Below, in pieces: positions 1-6,076 of a stretch of DNA of 11,869 nt. Positions within the stretch are counted from its first letter, which is position 1. Each line of letters opens with the position of its first letter. The stretch lies in the NCBI GenBank assembly GCA_026990095.1, contig JALSIL010000471.1, positions 1 to 11,869 on the forward strand, read 5' to 3'. A program made the translations under genes and the position numbers. Origin of the DNA: Lysobacterales bacterium. Lineage in GTDB: Bacteria > Pseudomonadota > Gammaproteobacteria > Xanthomonadales > Marinicellaceae. The notes beneath the pieces were generated by a model, which was not told the DNA's origin, did no database searches, and saw nothing but the letters and a program-made list of their open reading frames with translations.

Positions 1-1044
1 AGGTTGTTGAACCAAGGGATAGTTTTCGATCGCCATACCAAAAGCAATACGGTATTTGGCATAACTTCGCGCCACTTGATACGCTCTTGATGCCGCACCT
101 AAAATGGCAAAACTATTGTATATTCGCGACAGGTGCAATACATTTTGCATCAATAATTTAAAGCCATTTTCAGGTTTACCCATGGCAATGGCTTTGGCAT
201 TTTCAAAATCAATTTCACCTGATGCCATGCTACGGGTGCCAATTTTTTCTTTTAATCGGCGAATTTTTAGTGCATTTGGTGTGCCATTCTTATTGAACCG
301 ATTGACTAAGAACAACCCCAGCCCTTTTGTGCCAACTCTGTCTTCATCATACCTTGCTGTCATTAAAAAAACATCGGCATTAGCATTGGAGCAAAACCAT
401 TTCTCACCACTGATTAACCATGTCCCATCGGCTTGTTGTCGGGCTTTGCATGAGTTCAAACCCACATCGCTGCCCCCTTGAACTTCGGTAACAAATTGAG
501 CACCAGTGAAATTGTTCTGAAAATTCGGTGCAATAAGTTTGGCCAAGATAGCTTGTTTGTCGGGGAAGTCACCGATTTGATTAAAGACTCGGATAACACC
601 TGCAGTGCATGCCACAGGGCAATTGTGCCCTGCCTCGCCTAAGTGACTGGTTAAATAAAACAGCAATAAACTCTTGGTTAATTGACCTGGTTGATTGATT
701 TTTTCCATCATACCTGTGCCATAAATGCCATCACCAATTTGGGTGTAATAAGGGTGGTGTCTTATTTCATTGGTCAATTGACCAATGCCATCATAACTTT
801 CCAATCGTGGCAAATTTAAGCGGTAGTCATTCTCAGCGACTTTTGGTTCTAATTCGCTGATTAGCTTTTGCCCAAGAGTGTGAAACAAAGACACAAATTC
901 TTCATCTTTCTCGTCAAGATTACCCAAAATGAAATTGACACTATGAGATAACAATGCGTCGTTGCCGCAATTATTTTTTTTTAGTTCACTTTGCCATTGA
1001 GCTAAATAATTTCGAGCGAATTGGTGGTTTTCTGGTTTATTCAT
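1..1044 (-). CDS. Acyl-CoA dehydrogenase, AidB-like (3' end beyond window)
   Basis: A reading frame of 348 codons without a stop runs from ATG at 1044 to the window edge, so the C-terminal part is missing. The protein begins MNKPENHQFARNYLAQ. Around residues 180-194 it reads TGAQFVTEVQGGSDVG, the T-E-x-QGGSD signature of the AidB branch of flavin acyl-CoA dehydrogenases. This is followed by WLISGEKWFCSNA (209-221), the beta-domain segment that contacts FAD and substrate, and by YRIAFG near residue 331, the start of the C-terminal helical domain. The catalytic glutamate would lie beyond the edge. Family members oxidise acyl-CoA thioesters at the alpha-beta bond with FAD. AidB itself is a DNA-alkylation-response protein of unclear substrate, so the role here is open. 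An in-frame ATG at 1059 would add five residues and fits the putative -10 box better. Neither start has a Shine-Dalgarno sequence. The gene points away from nhaB, with a 370-bp gap between them. Confidence 0.9.
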   Translation of the reverse strand, partial: MNKPENHQFARNYLAQWQSELKKNNCGNDALLSHSVNFILGNLDEKDEEFVSLFHTLGQKLISELEPKVAENDYRLNLPRLESYDGIGQLTNEIRHHPYYTQIGDGIYGTGMMEKINQPGQLTKSLLLFYLTSHLGEAGHNCPVACTAGVIRVFNQIGDFPDKQAILAKLIAPNFQNNFTGAQFVTEVQGGSDVGLNSCKARQQADGTWLISGEKWFCSNANADVFLMTARYDEDRVGTKGLGLFLVNRFNKNGTPNALKIRRLKEKIGTRSMASGEIDFENAKAIAMGKPENGFKLLMQNVLHLSRIYNSFAILGAASRAYQVARSYAKYRIAFGMAIENYPLVQQP

Positions 1045-1069
1045 GAAAATAGAGTTCATAAAATTTACA

Positions 1070-1075
1070 ATTATA
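1070..1075 (-). promoter_or_regulatory. Putative -10 box of the acyl-CoA dehydrogenase gene
   Basis: The minus strand reads TATAAT here, a perfect -10 hexamer. The -35 region is poor. Transcription would start near 1063, only a few bases before the ATG at 1059 and about 19 bases before the ATG at 1044. No Shine-Dalgarno sequence precedes either. Initiation on a very short or absent leader is inferred. Confidence 0.45.
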
Positions 1076-1223
1076 CAGGAATCTGATGTTGAAGTTATGA
1101 CTATTTTATTGCGATTCTATATCGGGATTTGGGATAAATTAAAATCATGTAAACAATTGTTAAAAGTATCTCATATATTAGCAAATGCTAAATTAACACT
1201 TGCAATTTAAAATAAAAAATGTT

Positions 1224-1358
1224 CTCATACGCCCATGAGTAGCATCCCTTGCTATTTATGTGATTCATTCTCCCCTTTTTTGAATGAATCGTAAAAATTG
1301 GTTTTCCCCAATCAATTTTTTTATATTTGCCCAGCAACTTATGTTGCTGGGTTTTTTT
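1224..1358. ncRNA. Candidate structured RNA (five-hairpin chain), strand unresolved
   Basis: Five stem-loops sit almost end to end: CTCAT/ATGAG (1224-1239), TAGCA/TGCTA (1240-1254), GATTCATTC/GAATGAATC (1262-1290, nine perfect pairs), AAAAATTG/CAATTTTT (1293-1320, eight perfect pairs) and CCCAGCAAC/GTTGCTGGG (1330-1351, nine perfect pairs). On the plus strand the last is a textbook terminator with seven T. Four loops on that strand carry CCC or CCCC. On the minus strand the same loops read GGGCGT, AGGGA, GGGGA and GGGGA, reminiscent of CsrA/RsmA-binding GGA loops, and the chain ends in a weak five-pair hairpin followed within four bases by six T. I see no convincing promoter on either strand. 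It could be a small RNA, an untranslated leader or the relic of a repeat. Confidence 0.35.
1330..1358 (+). terminator. Strong intrinsic terminator facing plus strand, no gene upstream
   Basis: Stem CCCAGCAAC (1330-1338), loop TTAT, stem GTTGCTGGG (1343-1351), then seven T (1352-1358). Both flanking genes run on the minus strand, so nothing annotated ends here. This is the main argument for a plus-strand noncoding transcript. Confidence 0.7.
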
Positions 1359-1372
1359 GCTTAAATTTCGGC

Positions 1373-1403
1373 AAAAAAAAAGCACTCAATTAATGAGTGC
1401 TTT
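1373..1403 (-). terminator. Intrinsic terminator of nhaB
   Basis: The ten-pair stem AAAGCACTCA/TGAGTGCTTT (1379-1388 with 1394-1403) has a five-base loop. On the minus strand it is followed by a run of nine T (1373-1381 overlaps the stem edge). It begins 12 bases after the nhaB stop codon. Confidence 0.85.
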
Positions 1404-1414
1404 GCAAAAATCTC

Positions 1415-2896
1415 TTACCTGTGGTATTGGAAAAAATAGCCAACAGTCGTTAACACTATTGTATAAGGCAGAGCCATAACAACCATTCTCATGTAGCCAA
1501 GGCGTATAGCTGGTGCCAGTGCTGATGTCAATAAGAATAGGAAAGCTGCTTGTCCATTGGGCGTTGCTACTGATGGCAAATTTGTTCCGGTATTAATGGC
1601 AACTGCTAACGCGTCAAAATGCTGCCGATCAAATTGTCCTGCATCAAATGCAGCTTTGACTTCATTAATATAAACCGTCGCAACAAATACGTTGTCACTG
1701 ATTGCCGATAAGATGCCATTGGCTAAGAAGAATGCTTTGGGCTGTGTTTCTACTGGCAAGGTTAAAACCCAATGAATAACAGGGTGAAATAAATGCTGGT
1801 CATGAATCATGCCAACAACAATAAAGAAAATAACCAATAAAGAAACAAAAGGCAAGGATTCTTCAAATGCTTTACCAATGCGATGTTCGTGGATGATTCC
1901 TGTAAAAGAGGTCACAACAACCATTAATGCTAAGCCAATTAAACCTGGTTGCATGATATGTGCGTATAATCCATAAATAAGTAAAATAGCACAGATACCT
2001 TGTACTATTAGTGCATATTTTTCTTTACGTGTTCGGTTTTCATCCTGCTTAGTTAAATAGCCTTTTAGAATCATTCTAACATTAGAATCAAGTTTGCCAC
2101 CAAATCCAAACCACTTGAACTTTTCCACAACAATCAAAGTCACTAACCCAGCTATAATCGCAGGAACAGTAACATGCGACATATTAAGAAAAAACTCTAT
2201 AAAATCCCACTCCATTTTGTCAGCAATCAATAAGTTTTGCGGTTCTCCTACCATTGTCATCACACCTCCCAATGCTGTGCCAACAACTCCGTGCATGACA
2301 AGTGAGCGAATAAATGCACGAAATTCAGCTAGGACATCGCCGCCCATTTGTTTGGAGTCATTAATTTCGTTGTCATCAAAGTCTGTATTTTTGGCATTGG
2401 AATGAACTTTCTCATAAACGCCGTAAAGGCTAATAAAAACAGTAATTAAAACCGCTGTGACTGTCAAAGCATCTAAAAATGCAGACAAAAAAGCGGCAGA
2501 TATTGAAAACATTAAGGATAAAATGATTTTATTTTTTACTTTAACCAGTATCTTGCCAAATAGAAATATAAGCAAGGGTTGCATGAAATAAATAAAACTG
2601 ACCATAAACACTAATAACATGATAACAGAGAGGTTGTTTTGAATCTCATGCCAAGCAGTTTCTGGACTTGTTAAGCCTAGAGCCAGTATAGCTAAACCCA
2701 ACAAACCACCAGACTGCAATGGATAGCATTTAAGAGCCATGGCTAATGTAAAAATGAACATGACGATAAAAGCCCAGCCCATAACCGTTTTACCTAACAA
2801 CAACGTTGCTGGATAACAAATAACCAAAAAGCCTAATAAAATCAACTTAAACCACTTTGGGCTGTTACCTAGAAACTGTTTTAATACAATATCCAC
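1415..2896 (-). CDS. nhaB: Na+/H+ antiporter NhaB
   Basis: The 493-residue polytopic inner-membrane protein is close to the 510-530 residues usual for NhaB. It exchanges external protons for cytoplasmic Na+ and serves sodium and pH homeostasis. Family landmarks are present: N-terminal FLGNSPKWFKL (8-18), SAFLDALTVTAV (138-149) with the intramembrane aspartate of the transport site (D142), GEPQNLLIA (217-225), SDNVFVATVYINEV (400-413), and the near-invariant INTGTNLPSVATPNGQAAF (434-452). About a dozen hydrophobic helices are evident, with a charged loop near residues 163-195. The start is GTG at 2896, chosen because AGGAG lies five bases upstream and the N-terminus aligns with known NhaB. It has its own terminator and is divergent from the lpxL-family gene, with 93 bp between the start codons. 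Confidence 0.96.
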   Translation of the reverse strand: MDIVLKQFLGNSPKWFKLILLGFLVICYPATLLLGKTVMGWAFIVMFIFTLAMALKCYPLQSGGLLGLAILALGLTSPETAWHEIQNNLSVIMLLVFMVSFIYFMQPLLIFLFGKILVKVKNKIILSLMFSISAAFLSAFLDALTVTAVLITVFISLYGVYEKVHSNAKNTDFDDNEINDSKQMGGDVLAEFRAFIRSLVMHGVVGTALGGVMTMVGEPQNLLIADKMEWDFIEFFLNMSHVTVPAIIAGLVTLIVVEKFKWFGFGGKLDSNVRMILKGYLTKQDENRTRKEKYALIVQGICAILLIYGLYAHIMQPGLIGLALMVVVTSFTGIIHEHRIGKAFEESLPFVSLLVIFFIVVGMIHDQHLFHPVIHWVLTLPVETQPKAFFLANGILSAISDNVFVATVYINEVKAAFDAGQFDRQHFDALAVAINTGTNLPSVATPNGQAAFLFLLTSALAPAIRLGYMRMVVMALPYTIVLTTVGYFFQYHR

Positions 2897-2977
2897 AATA
2901 GCTCCTAAAAATCATTAAAAAACCATTTTACAACAGTTTGTCAGCAAAAGTTAAGAACAACCCCTTGTAAAAATTGT

Positions 2978-2983
2978 TATAAT
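2978..2983 (+). promoter_or_regulatory. -10 box of the lpxL-family gene, leaderless arrangement
   Basis: A perfect TATAAT ends six bases before the ATG at 2990, placing the predicted transcription start at or within a base or two of the start codon. No Shine-Dalgarno sequence is present, and the -35 region is weak. This suggests leaderless translation, though an unseen upstream promoter is possible. Confidence 0.5.
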
Positions 2984-2989
2984 TGCACA

Positions 2990-3907
2990 ATGTTATCAAA
3001 ACCTTCTTATTTTAAGTTTGCACCCAGTTGGATAATTTATTTTTCCCTCTGGCTTTTGGCTCAATTACCTTACCGCATTCTTGTCTTTATTGGTAAAGTG
3101 TTTGGTCGATTATTGCATGCTCTTGGCTTGCGAAAAAAAGTAGTGCTAACAAATTTAAAAATCTGCTTCCCCGCTTTAAGTCTTAATACACGAAATCAAT
3201 TAATTAAAAAGCATTATCAAGAATTAGGAGTAATGGTTACCCAAACCCTTAAAGCCTTTTTAAGTCAAACAAAAAACATTGAACAAAACAGTGTTATTCA
3301 TGGCGGGGAACACATTCAAGCTTGTTTAGATAAAAACCAAGGGGTGCTTTTAGTGGCAGGTCACTTCACTTCATTAGACATTGGTGGAAAAATCCTTTGC
3401 AAGCAATTTCCAATTGCTGGAATGTACCGAGAGCACAAGCACCCATTGACAGAATATATTGTGACTAAATCACGCCTGAAATATGCACTAAAGATGTTTA
3501 AACGTGAAGAATTGCGTCCGATTATTAAACATTTAAAATCGGGTGGTATTTTGTGGTATGCTCCCGATCAAGATTACCGCAGAGGGCAATCGGTATTTGT
3601 GCCCTTTTTCAACCATCTGGCTTCAACCATTACGGCAACCCATCAAATGGCGAGACTTTCAAAGTGTGCTGTCTTGTACTTTCATGTACAACGCAACGAC
3701 AAACCGCCTTTTTACACCTTAACACTATCGCCAGCAATGGATAACTTTCCCACAAAAGATGCGCTTGAAGACACCAAAAGAGTGAATCAGGAGATTGAAA
3801 TAATGGTCAAAAAGAGTCCGCACGAATATTTATGGGTACATAAACGCTTTAAAACCACTACCAGTGGAGAGAAAAACCCTTATACCAACTCTGATGAAGG
3901 TCTCTAA
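2990..3907 (+). CDS. lpxL: Lipid A biosynthesis (KDO)2-(lauroyl)-lipid IVA acyltransferase family
   Basis: The 305-residue protein matches the length of LpxL/LpxM/LpxP (about 306). It has an N-terminal membrane segment (about 13-45) and the acyltransferase motif HFTSLD at 125-130, giving the catalytic H-x4-D pair H125 and D130. Further hallmarks are YREHKHPL (146-153), GGILWYAPDQDYRRGQSVF (185-203) and EYLWVHKRFK (279-288). Such enzymes act at the cytoplasmic face of the inner membrane and transfer an acyl chain from acyl-ACP to the lipid A precursor. Which secondary acylation step it performs cannot be told from sequence alone, so the symbol is family-level. The ATG at 2990 lacks a ribosome-binding site and sits right after a -10 box. 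The stop codon lies nine bases before a MITE. Before that insertion the gene overlapped the convergent rubredoxin gene. Confidence 0.92.
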   Translation: MLSKPSYFKFAPSWIIYFSLWLLAQLPYRILVFIGKVFGRLLHALGLRKKVVLTNLKICFPALSLNTRNQLIKKHYQELGVMVTQTLKAFLSQTKNIEQNSVIHGGEHIQACLDKNQGVLLVAGHFTSLDIGGKILCKQFPIAGMYREHKHPLTEYIVTKSRLKYALKMFKREELRPIIKHLKSGGILWYAPDQDYRRGQSVFVPFFNHLASTITATHQMARLSKCAVLYFHVQRNDKPPFYTLTLSPAMDNFPTKDALEDTKRVNQEIEIMVKKSPHEYLWVHKRFKTTTSGEKNPYTNSDEGL

Positions 3908-3915
3908 TCTTCTAA

Positions 3916-4148
3916 CCTGAATATTTCATACAAGTGGCATAAAATATGCATATTTATCATATATTTCAGTGGCTTAATTCAACATTGTTACGGTTACAGT
4001 TTGTACCTGAATGGTTTTATAAAAAAAATGGCTTCATATCTTGAATAAAATCGCTTATAACCTAAGAATAACTAGGTATGAAGCGATATTTATCCAATCT
4101 ATTTTGCCATTTATTCCATAAATTCCATTCTTGTACGAAATATTCAGG
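3916..4148. mobile_element. MITE, 233 bp, 19-bp terminal inverted repeats, CTAA duplication
   Basis: The left end CCTGAATATTTCATACAAG (3916-3934) and the right end CTTGTACGAAATATTCAGG (4130-4148) are reverse complements with one mismatch in 19. Both are flanked by CTAA (3912-3915 and 4149-4152), a four-base target duplication. The interior has no coding capacity but holds a long imperfect hairpin (4048-4064 with 4073-4089, around AATCGCTT and AAGCGAT). Size, ends and duplication are those of a miniature inverted-repeat element moved in trans by a transposase encoded elsewhere. Ends beginning CC and a four-base duplication recall the IS1380 family, but that assignment is tentative. It was inserted between two convergent genes and supplies the rubredoxin stop codon. 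Confidence 0.88.
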
Positions 4149-4317
4149 CTAAAAGTTCGAAATCTTCCTTTGTCACTCCACAGTCTGGGCACATCCACGT
4201 ATCTGGGACATCCTCCCATTTGGTGCCTGGAGCTATTCCATCCTCTTCCCAGCCTTCTGATTCGTCATAAATTAGTCCGCAAACTACGCAGATATATTGT
4301 TTAAAATTTTCACTCAT
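4144..4317 (-). CDS. Rubredoxin (57 aa), 3' end remodelled by the MITE
   Basis: This small frame reads MSENFKQYICVVCGLIYDES through to PDTWMCPDCGVTKEDFELLA. It has the two rubredoxin knuckles: C10-x2-C13-G and C43-P-x-C46-G. The four cysteines bind a single iron. Aromatic core residues of the family (Y17, W23, W34, W41) are also present. Rubredoxins are cytoplasmic one-electron carriers, serving for instance rubredoxin-dependent oxygenases or peroxide and NO detoxification; the partner is not visible here. The stop TGA lies inside the right inverted repeat of the MITE, so the last residue (Ala) and the stop are element-derived. Removing the element and one CTAA gives an ending ELLED with TAG at 3904-3906. 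The gene follows the GNAT gene by 48 bases and probably shares its transcript. There is no clear Shine-Dalgarno sequence. Confidence 0.93.
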   Translation of the reverse strand: MSENFKQYICVVCGLIYDESEGWEEDGIAPGTKWEDVPDTWMCPDCGVTKEDFELLA

Positions 4318-4365
4318 AGTTTAAGTTTAGTTACGCTTGTTTTGAATTGGGTTAATTGGGATGAT

Positions 4366-4914
4366 TTAGTGTTTTTCAATGTTTATTTTGGCTTGAGGAG
4401 CAGGAATTGGGTTTTTACTAGCAAAAAGCTTTTTAGCAATTTCCACAAAACGCGTTTGGCCAATATGAATACCTAAATTTTTCGCCATTAAATAATGAGG
4501 ACCAATATCAGGCAATTCAAACTCGTCACCAATAATTTTAAAACCACTGTTTTTATAAAACTTAACAGCACTTAACCGTGCATTGCACCAAATAACGCCA
4601 GCCTTTTGCTTGATAACGTGATTAATACAGGTTTCTAATAACTGCGTTCCGATATTTTGACCTTGATAAACTTCACGCACTGCCATGCCACGAATACGCC
4701 ATGATTGCTTTAATGAAAAATCAGGGTGTGATTCTTTGTAAATAGATGCACAACCAATAACCTCATCATTTAATTTTGCAGCAAAATGCACCGTGTGTTT
4801 GTACACGTCTTCTGGATAATAACAACTGCTACGTGGCAGTGCTTTCCGAAGCACTTGGTGACGCACGTCAATGATTTCCTCTAAGCGGGCAACTTCAACA
4901 ACAATATCAATCAC
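4366..4914 (-). CDS. GNAT-family N-acetyltransferase
   Basis: With the GTG start at 4914 the product is 182 residues and begins MIDIVVEVARLEEIIDVRHQ. The GNAT fold is supported by RHQVLR (18-23), by beta-strand DEVIGCASIY (50-59), by the acetyl-CoA-binding segment RGMAVREVYQGQNIGTQLL (75-93, with the Q-x-x-x-x-G pyrophosphate loop), and by NARLSAVKFYKNSGF (111-125), the usual C-terminal signature. A tail after residue 146 has no obvious domain. The substrate is unknown. The frame opens as far as 5010, but those upstream codons lie inside folE2. I chose GTG because it overlaps the folE2 stop in GTGATTGA and has AGAGG seven bases upstream; ATG at 4935 is the main alternative. Overlap with folE2 suggests translational coupling. 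Confidence 0.85.
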   Translation of the reverse strand: MIDIVVEVARLEEIIDVRHQVLRKALPRSSCYYPEDVYKHTVHFAAKLNDEVIGCASIYKESHPDFSLKQSWRIRGMAVREVYQGQNIGTQLLETCINHVIKQKAGVIWCNARLSAVKFYKNSGFKIIGDEFELPDIGPHYLMAKNLGIHIGQTRFVEIAKKLFASKNPIPAPQAKINIEKH

Positions 4915-5830
4915 TGCTTGCCTCTGCGGTTGCATCATGTGGGTGCAACGATTCATGGTGGTGCACTCGCAACCAAAACCCTTCGATGTCTTTTTGCTGA
5001 CACAAAACATGCTTTATTCGTCGAGCGGCATCCTCACAATACAAGAAGTTTTTGCCATTTATGCGAGCAAACTCTTGTTCATCCTCTCGTTTAACGGCGG
5101 CTTGTACCGCTGTTTGTAAGGACGCTTCAACTAAGTCAATGTATTGCTTTAATGGAACTTGTTTTGTGCCTGGCTTGAGAAAGGTGCGGATATGGGCAGT
5201 CGAACGCTGCGAATGTGGCGTTGCATTAATTCCTTCTTCACTGCCTATCCACGCTAAAACCTTAGCATAATCTAAATTTTCTTTATCAAAACTTTGACTA
5301 AAGTTTTCTTGAATAAGGCTTCGAGCTAATGCCGCAGAACAAGGGCATGTACTGGAGTAGGTGACGCTAAAATCTAACTCGATATGCGTTATTTCTTGTT
5401 TTTCTCTTACCACTAATAAAGTGATAGGATAACTGCGCCATCCTGAATTGTCACTGATGAGTGCTTTTCTGCGGATTAACGCATCAAAATCCACTTCAAT
5501 AACGGCGTTATTACTCAAGTCTGCATGGGAGACAAGAAATTCTTGGGTTAATTGCGATAAACACGCAAAATCAATCTTCTGATGTGAAAAAGTTTTATCA
5601 CAAGCAAGATAAAGTCGAGACATATGTATGCCCCGCTTACTTTCATGGTCAAGAGATACTTCTGCACGCACTCGTGCCACTGTTGGTGGTATATTTGTAT
5701 CGGCATTGAGGTTTATTGGCATCTCAATTTCTGACATACCAACCCACTCTAATGTCCCTGCAACTTTTGCTTTTACATCGGCTGCAACATCGGGGAGAGT
5801 GCAAAAGTTTGGCTTTGTTTTATCTAACAA
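4907..5830 (-). CDS. folE2: GTP cyclohydrolase I type IB (FolE2/GCYH-IB)
   Basis: The 307-residue protein carries the distinctive GCYH-IB blocks: KRGIHMSRLY (65-74), SSTCPCSAALAR (159-170) with the metal-binding cysteine region, PHSQRS (205-210), EDAARRIK (266-273) and VHHHESLHPHDATA (289-302). It converts GTP to 7,8-dihydroneopterin triphosphate, the first step of tetrahydrofolate (and often queuosine-related) synthesis, and belongs to the tunnelling fold. Type IB enzymes tolerate several metals and are often used when zinc is scarce; whether this is the only cyclohydrolase of the organism cannot be seen. The start is TTG at 5830, with AGGA nine bases upstream and no better in-frame start nearby. 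It is the first gene of the folE2-GNAT-rubredoxin series and divergent from the kinase gene. Confidence 0.95.
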   Translation of the reverse strand: MLDKTKPNFCTLPDVAADVKAKVAGTLEWVGMSEIEMPINLNADTNIPPTVARVRAEVSLDHESKRGIHMSRLYLACDKTFSHQKIDFACLSQLTQEFLVSHADLSNNAVIEVDFDALIRRKALISDNSGWRSYPITLLVVREKQEITHIELDFSVTYSSTCPCSAALARSLIQENFSQSFDKENLDYAKVLAWIGSEEGINATPHSQRSTAHIRTFLKPGTKQVPLKQYIDLVEASLQTAVQAAVKREDEQEFARINGKNFLYCEDAARRIKHVLCQQKDIEGFWLRVHHHESLHPHDATAEASSD

Positions 5831-5879
5831 TGGATTTATTCCTAATAAATTTATCCCATATATAAGGGCTCATGGTGTA

Positions 5880-5907
5880 ATTATAAGTTAATTCCGAAAA
5901 ATATTAA
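5880..5907 (-). promoter_or_regulatory. Putative promoter of the folE2 operon
   Basis: On the minus strand TTAATA (5902-5907) is followed after 16 bases by a perfect TATAAT (5880-5885). Transcription would begin near 5873, leaving a leader of about 43 bases. I looked for a Zur-type dyad, common before folE2 genes, and saw none that is convincing. Confidence 0.5.
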
Positions 5908-5969
5908 GTTTTTCTATCAAGTTTTATTATTTTAATGCCCCTACAATTGTATTTTATTCTCTTGCTTTA

Positions 5970-5985
5970 TGTGATATGAATCACA
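5970..5985. promoter_or_regulatory. Perfect CRP-type binding site
   Basis: TGTGATATGAATCACA matches the TGTGA-N6-TCACA core of CRP/Vfr-family regulators exactly. Its centre (5977.5) is about 60 bases before the predicted start of kinase transcription (about 6037), near the position typical of class I CRP activation. It lies about 104 bases upstream of the predicted folE2 start, so it might act on both divergent genes. The kinase is the likelier target. Confidence 0.65.
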
Positions 5986-6002
5986 AATCACGGCCCAAAT
6001 GG

Positions 6003-6030
6003 TTAAGTAATTATTCAAATATGTTATTAT
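6003..6030 (+). promoter_or_regulatory. Putative promoter of the Ser/Thr kinase gene
   Basis: TTAAGT (6003-6008) and TATTAT (6025-6030) are separated by 16 bases. The weak -35 fits an activator-dependent promoter under the CRP-type site upstream. The gene has a strong ribosome-binding site, AGGGGG at 6065-6070, six bases before the ATG. Confidence 0.4.
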
Positions 6031-6076
6031 ATGATGGATGCTTGAAATTGCATGAAGGGCTTTTAGGGGGATAATT

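Larger units (their letters stand above)
1045..1414. other. Intergenic region with serial hairpins, no convincing gene
   Basis: This 370-bp stretch separates two minus-strand genes. It holds, from left to right: the putative -10 box of the acyl-CoA dehydrogenase; a small dyad TTAGCA-AA-TGCTAA at 1178-1191; a series of five adjacent hairpins from 1224 to 1351, the last followed by a plus-strand T run; and the nhaB terminator at 1373-1403. A 65-codon minus-strand frame crosses the hairpins. It starts inside the nhaB terminator and looks like no known protein, so I do not call it. Confidence 0.7.

Noticed and set aside
104..481. 125-codon plus-strand reading frame
   Set aside because: It is antisense to the acyl-CoA dehydrogenase, whose minus-strand frame is uninterrupted and has family motifs.
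1224..1320. CRISPR-like or tandem repeat array
   Set aside because: The hairpins have different stem sequences and no repeated unit.
1188..1385. 65-codon minus-strand reading frame
   Set aside because: It starts within the nhaB terminator, crosses five hairpins, has no ribosome-binding site and resembles no protein family.
4048..4089. Stand-alone terminator between lpxL and rubredoxin
   Set aside because: The hairpin is internal to the MITE and lacks a T run on either side.
4915..5010. Longer N-terminus for the acetyltransferase
   Set aside because: The extra codons lie inside conserved folE2 sequence (HHHESLHPHDATA). The GNAT domain starts after the GTG, which has a Shine-Dalgarno-like AGAGG.
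5831..5900. Zur box before folE2
   Set aside because: Such boxes often precede folE2 genes, but the AT-rich leader shows no convincing dyad beyond promoter-like sequence.
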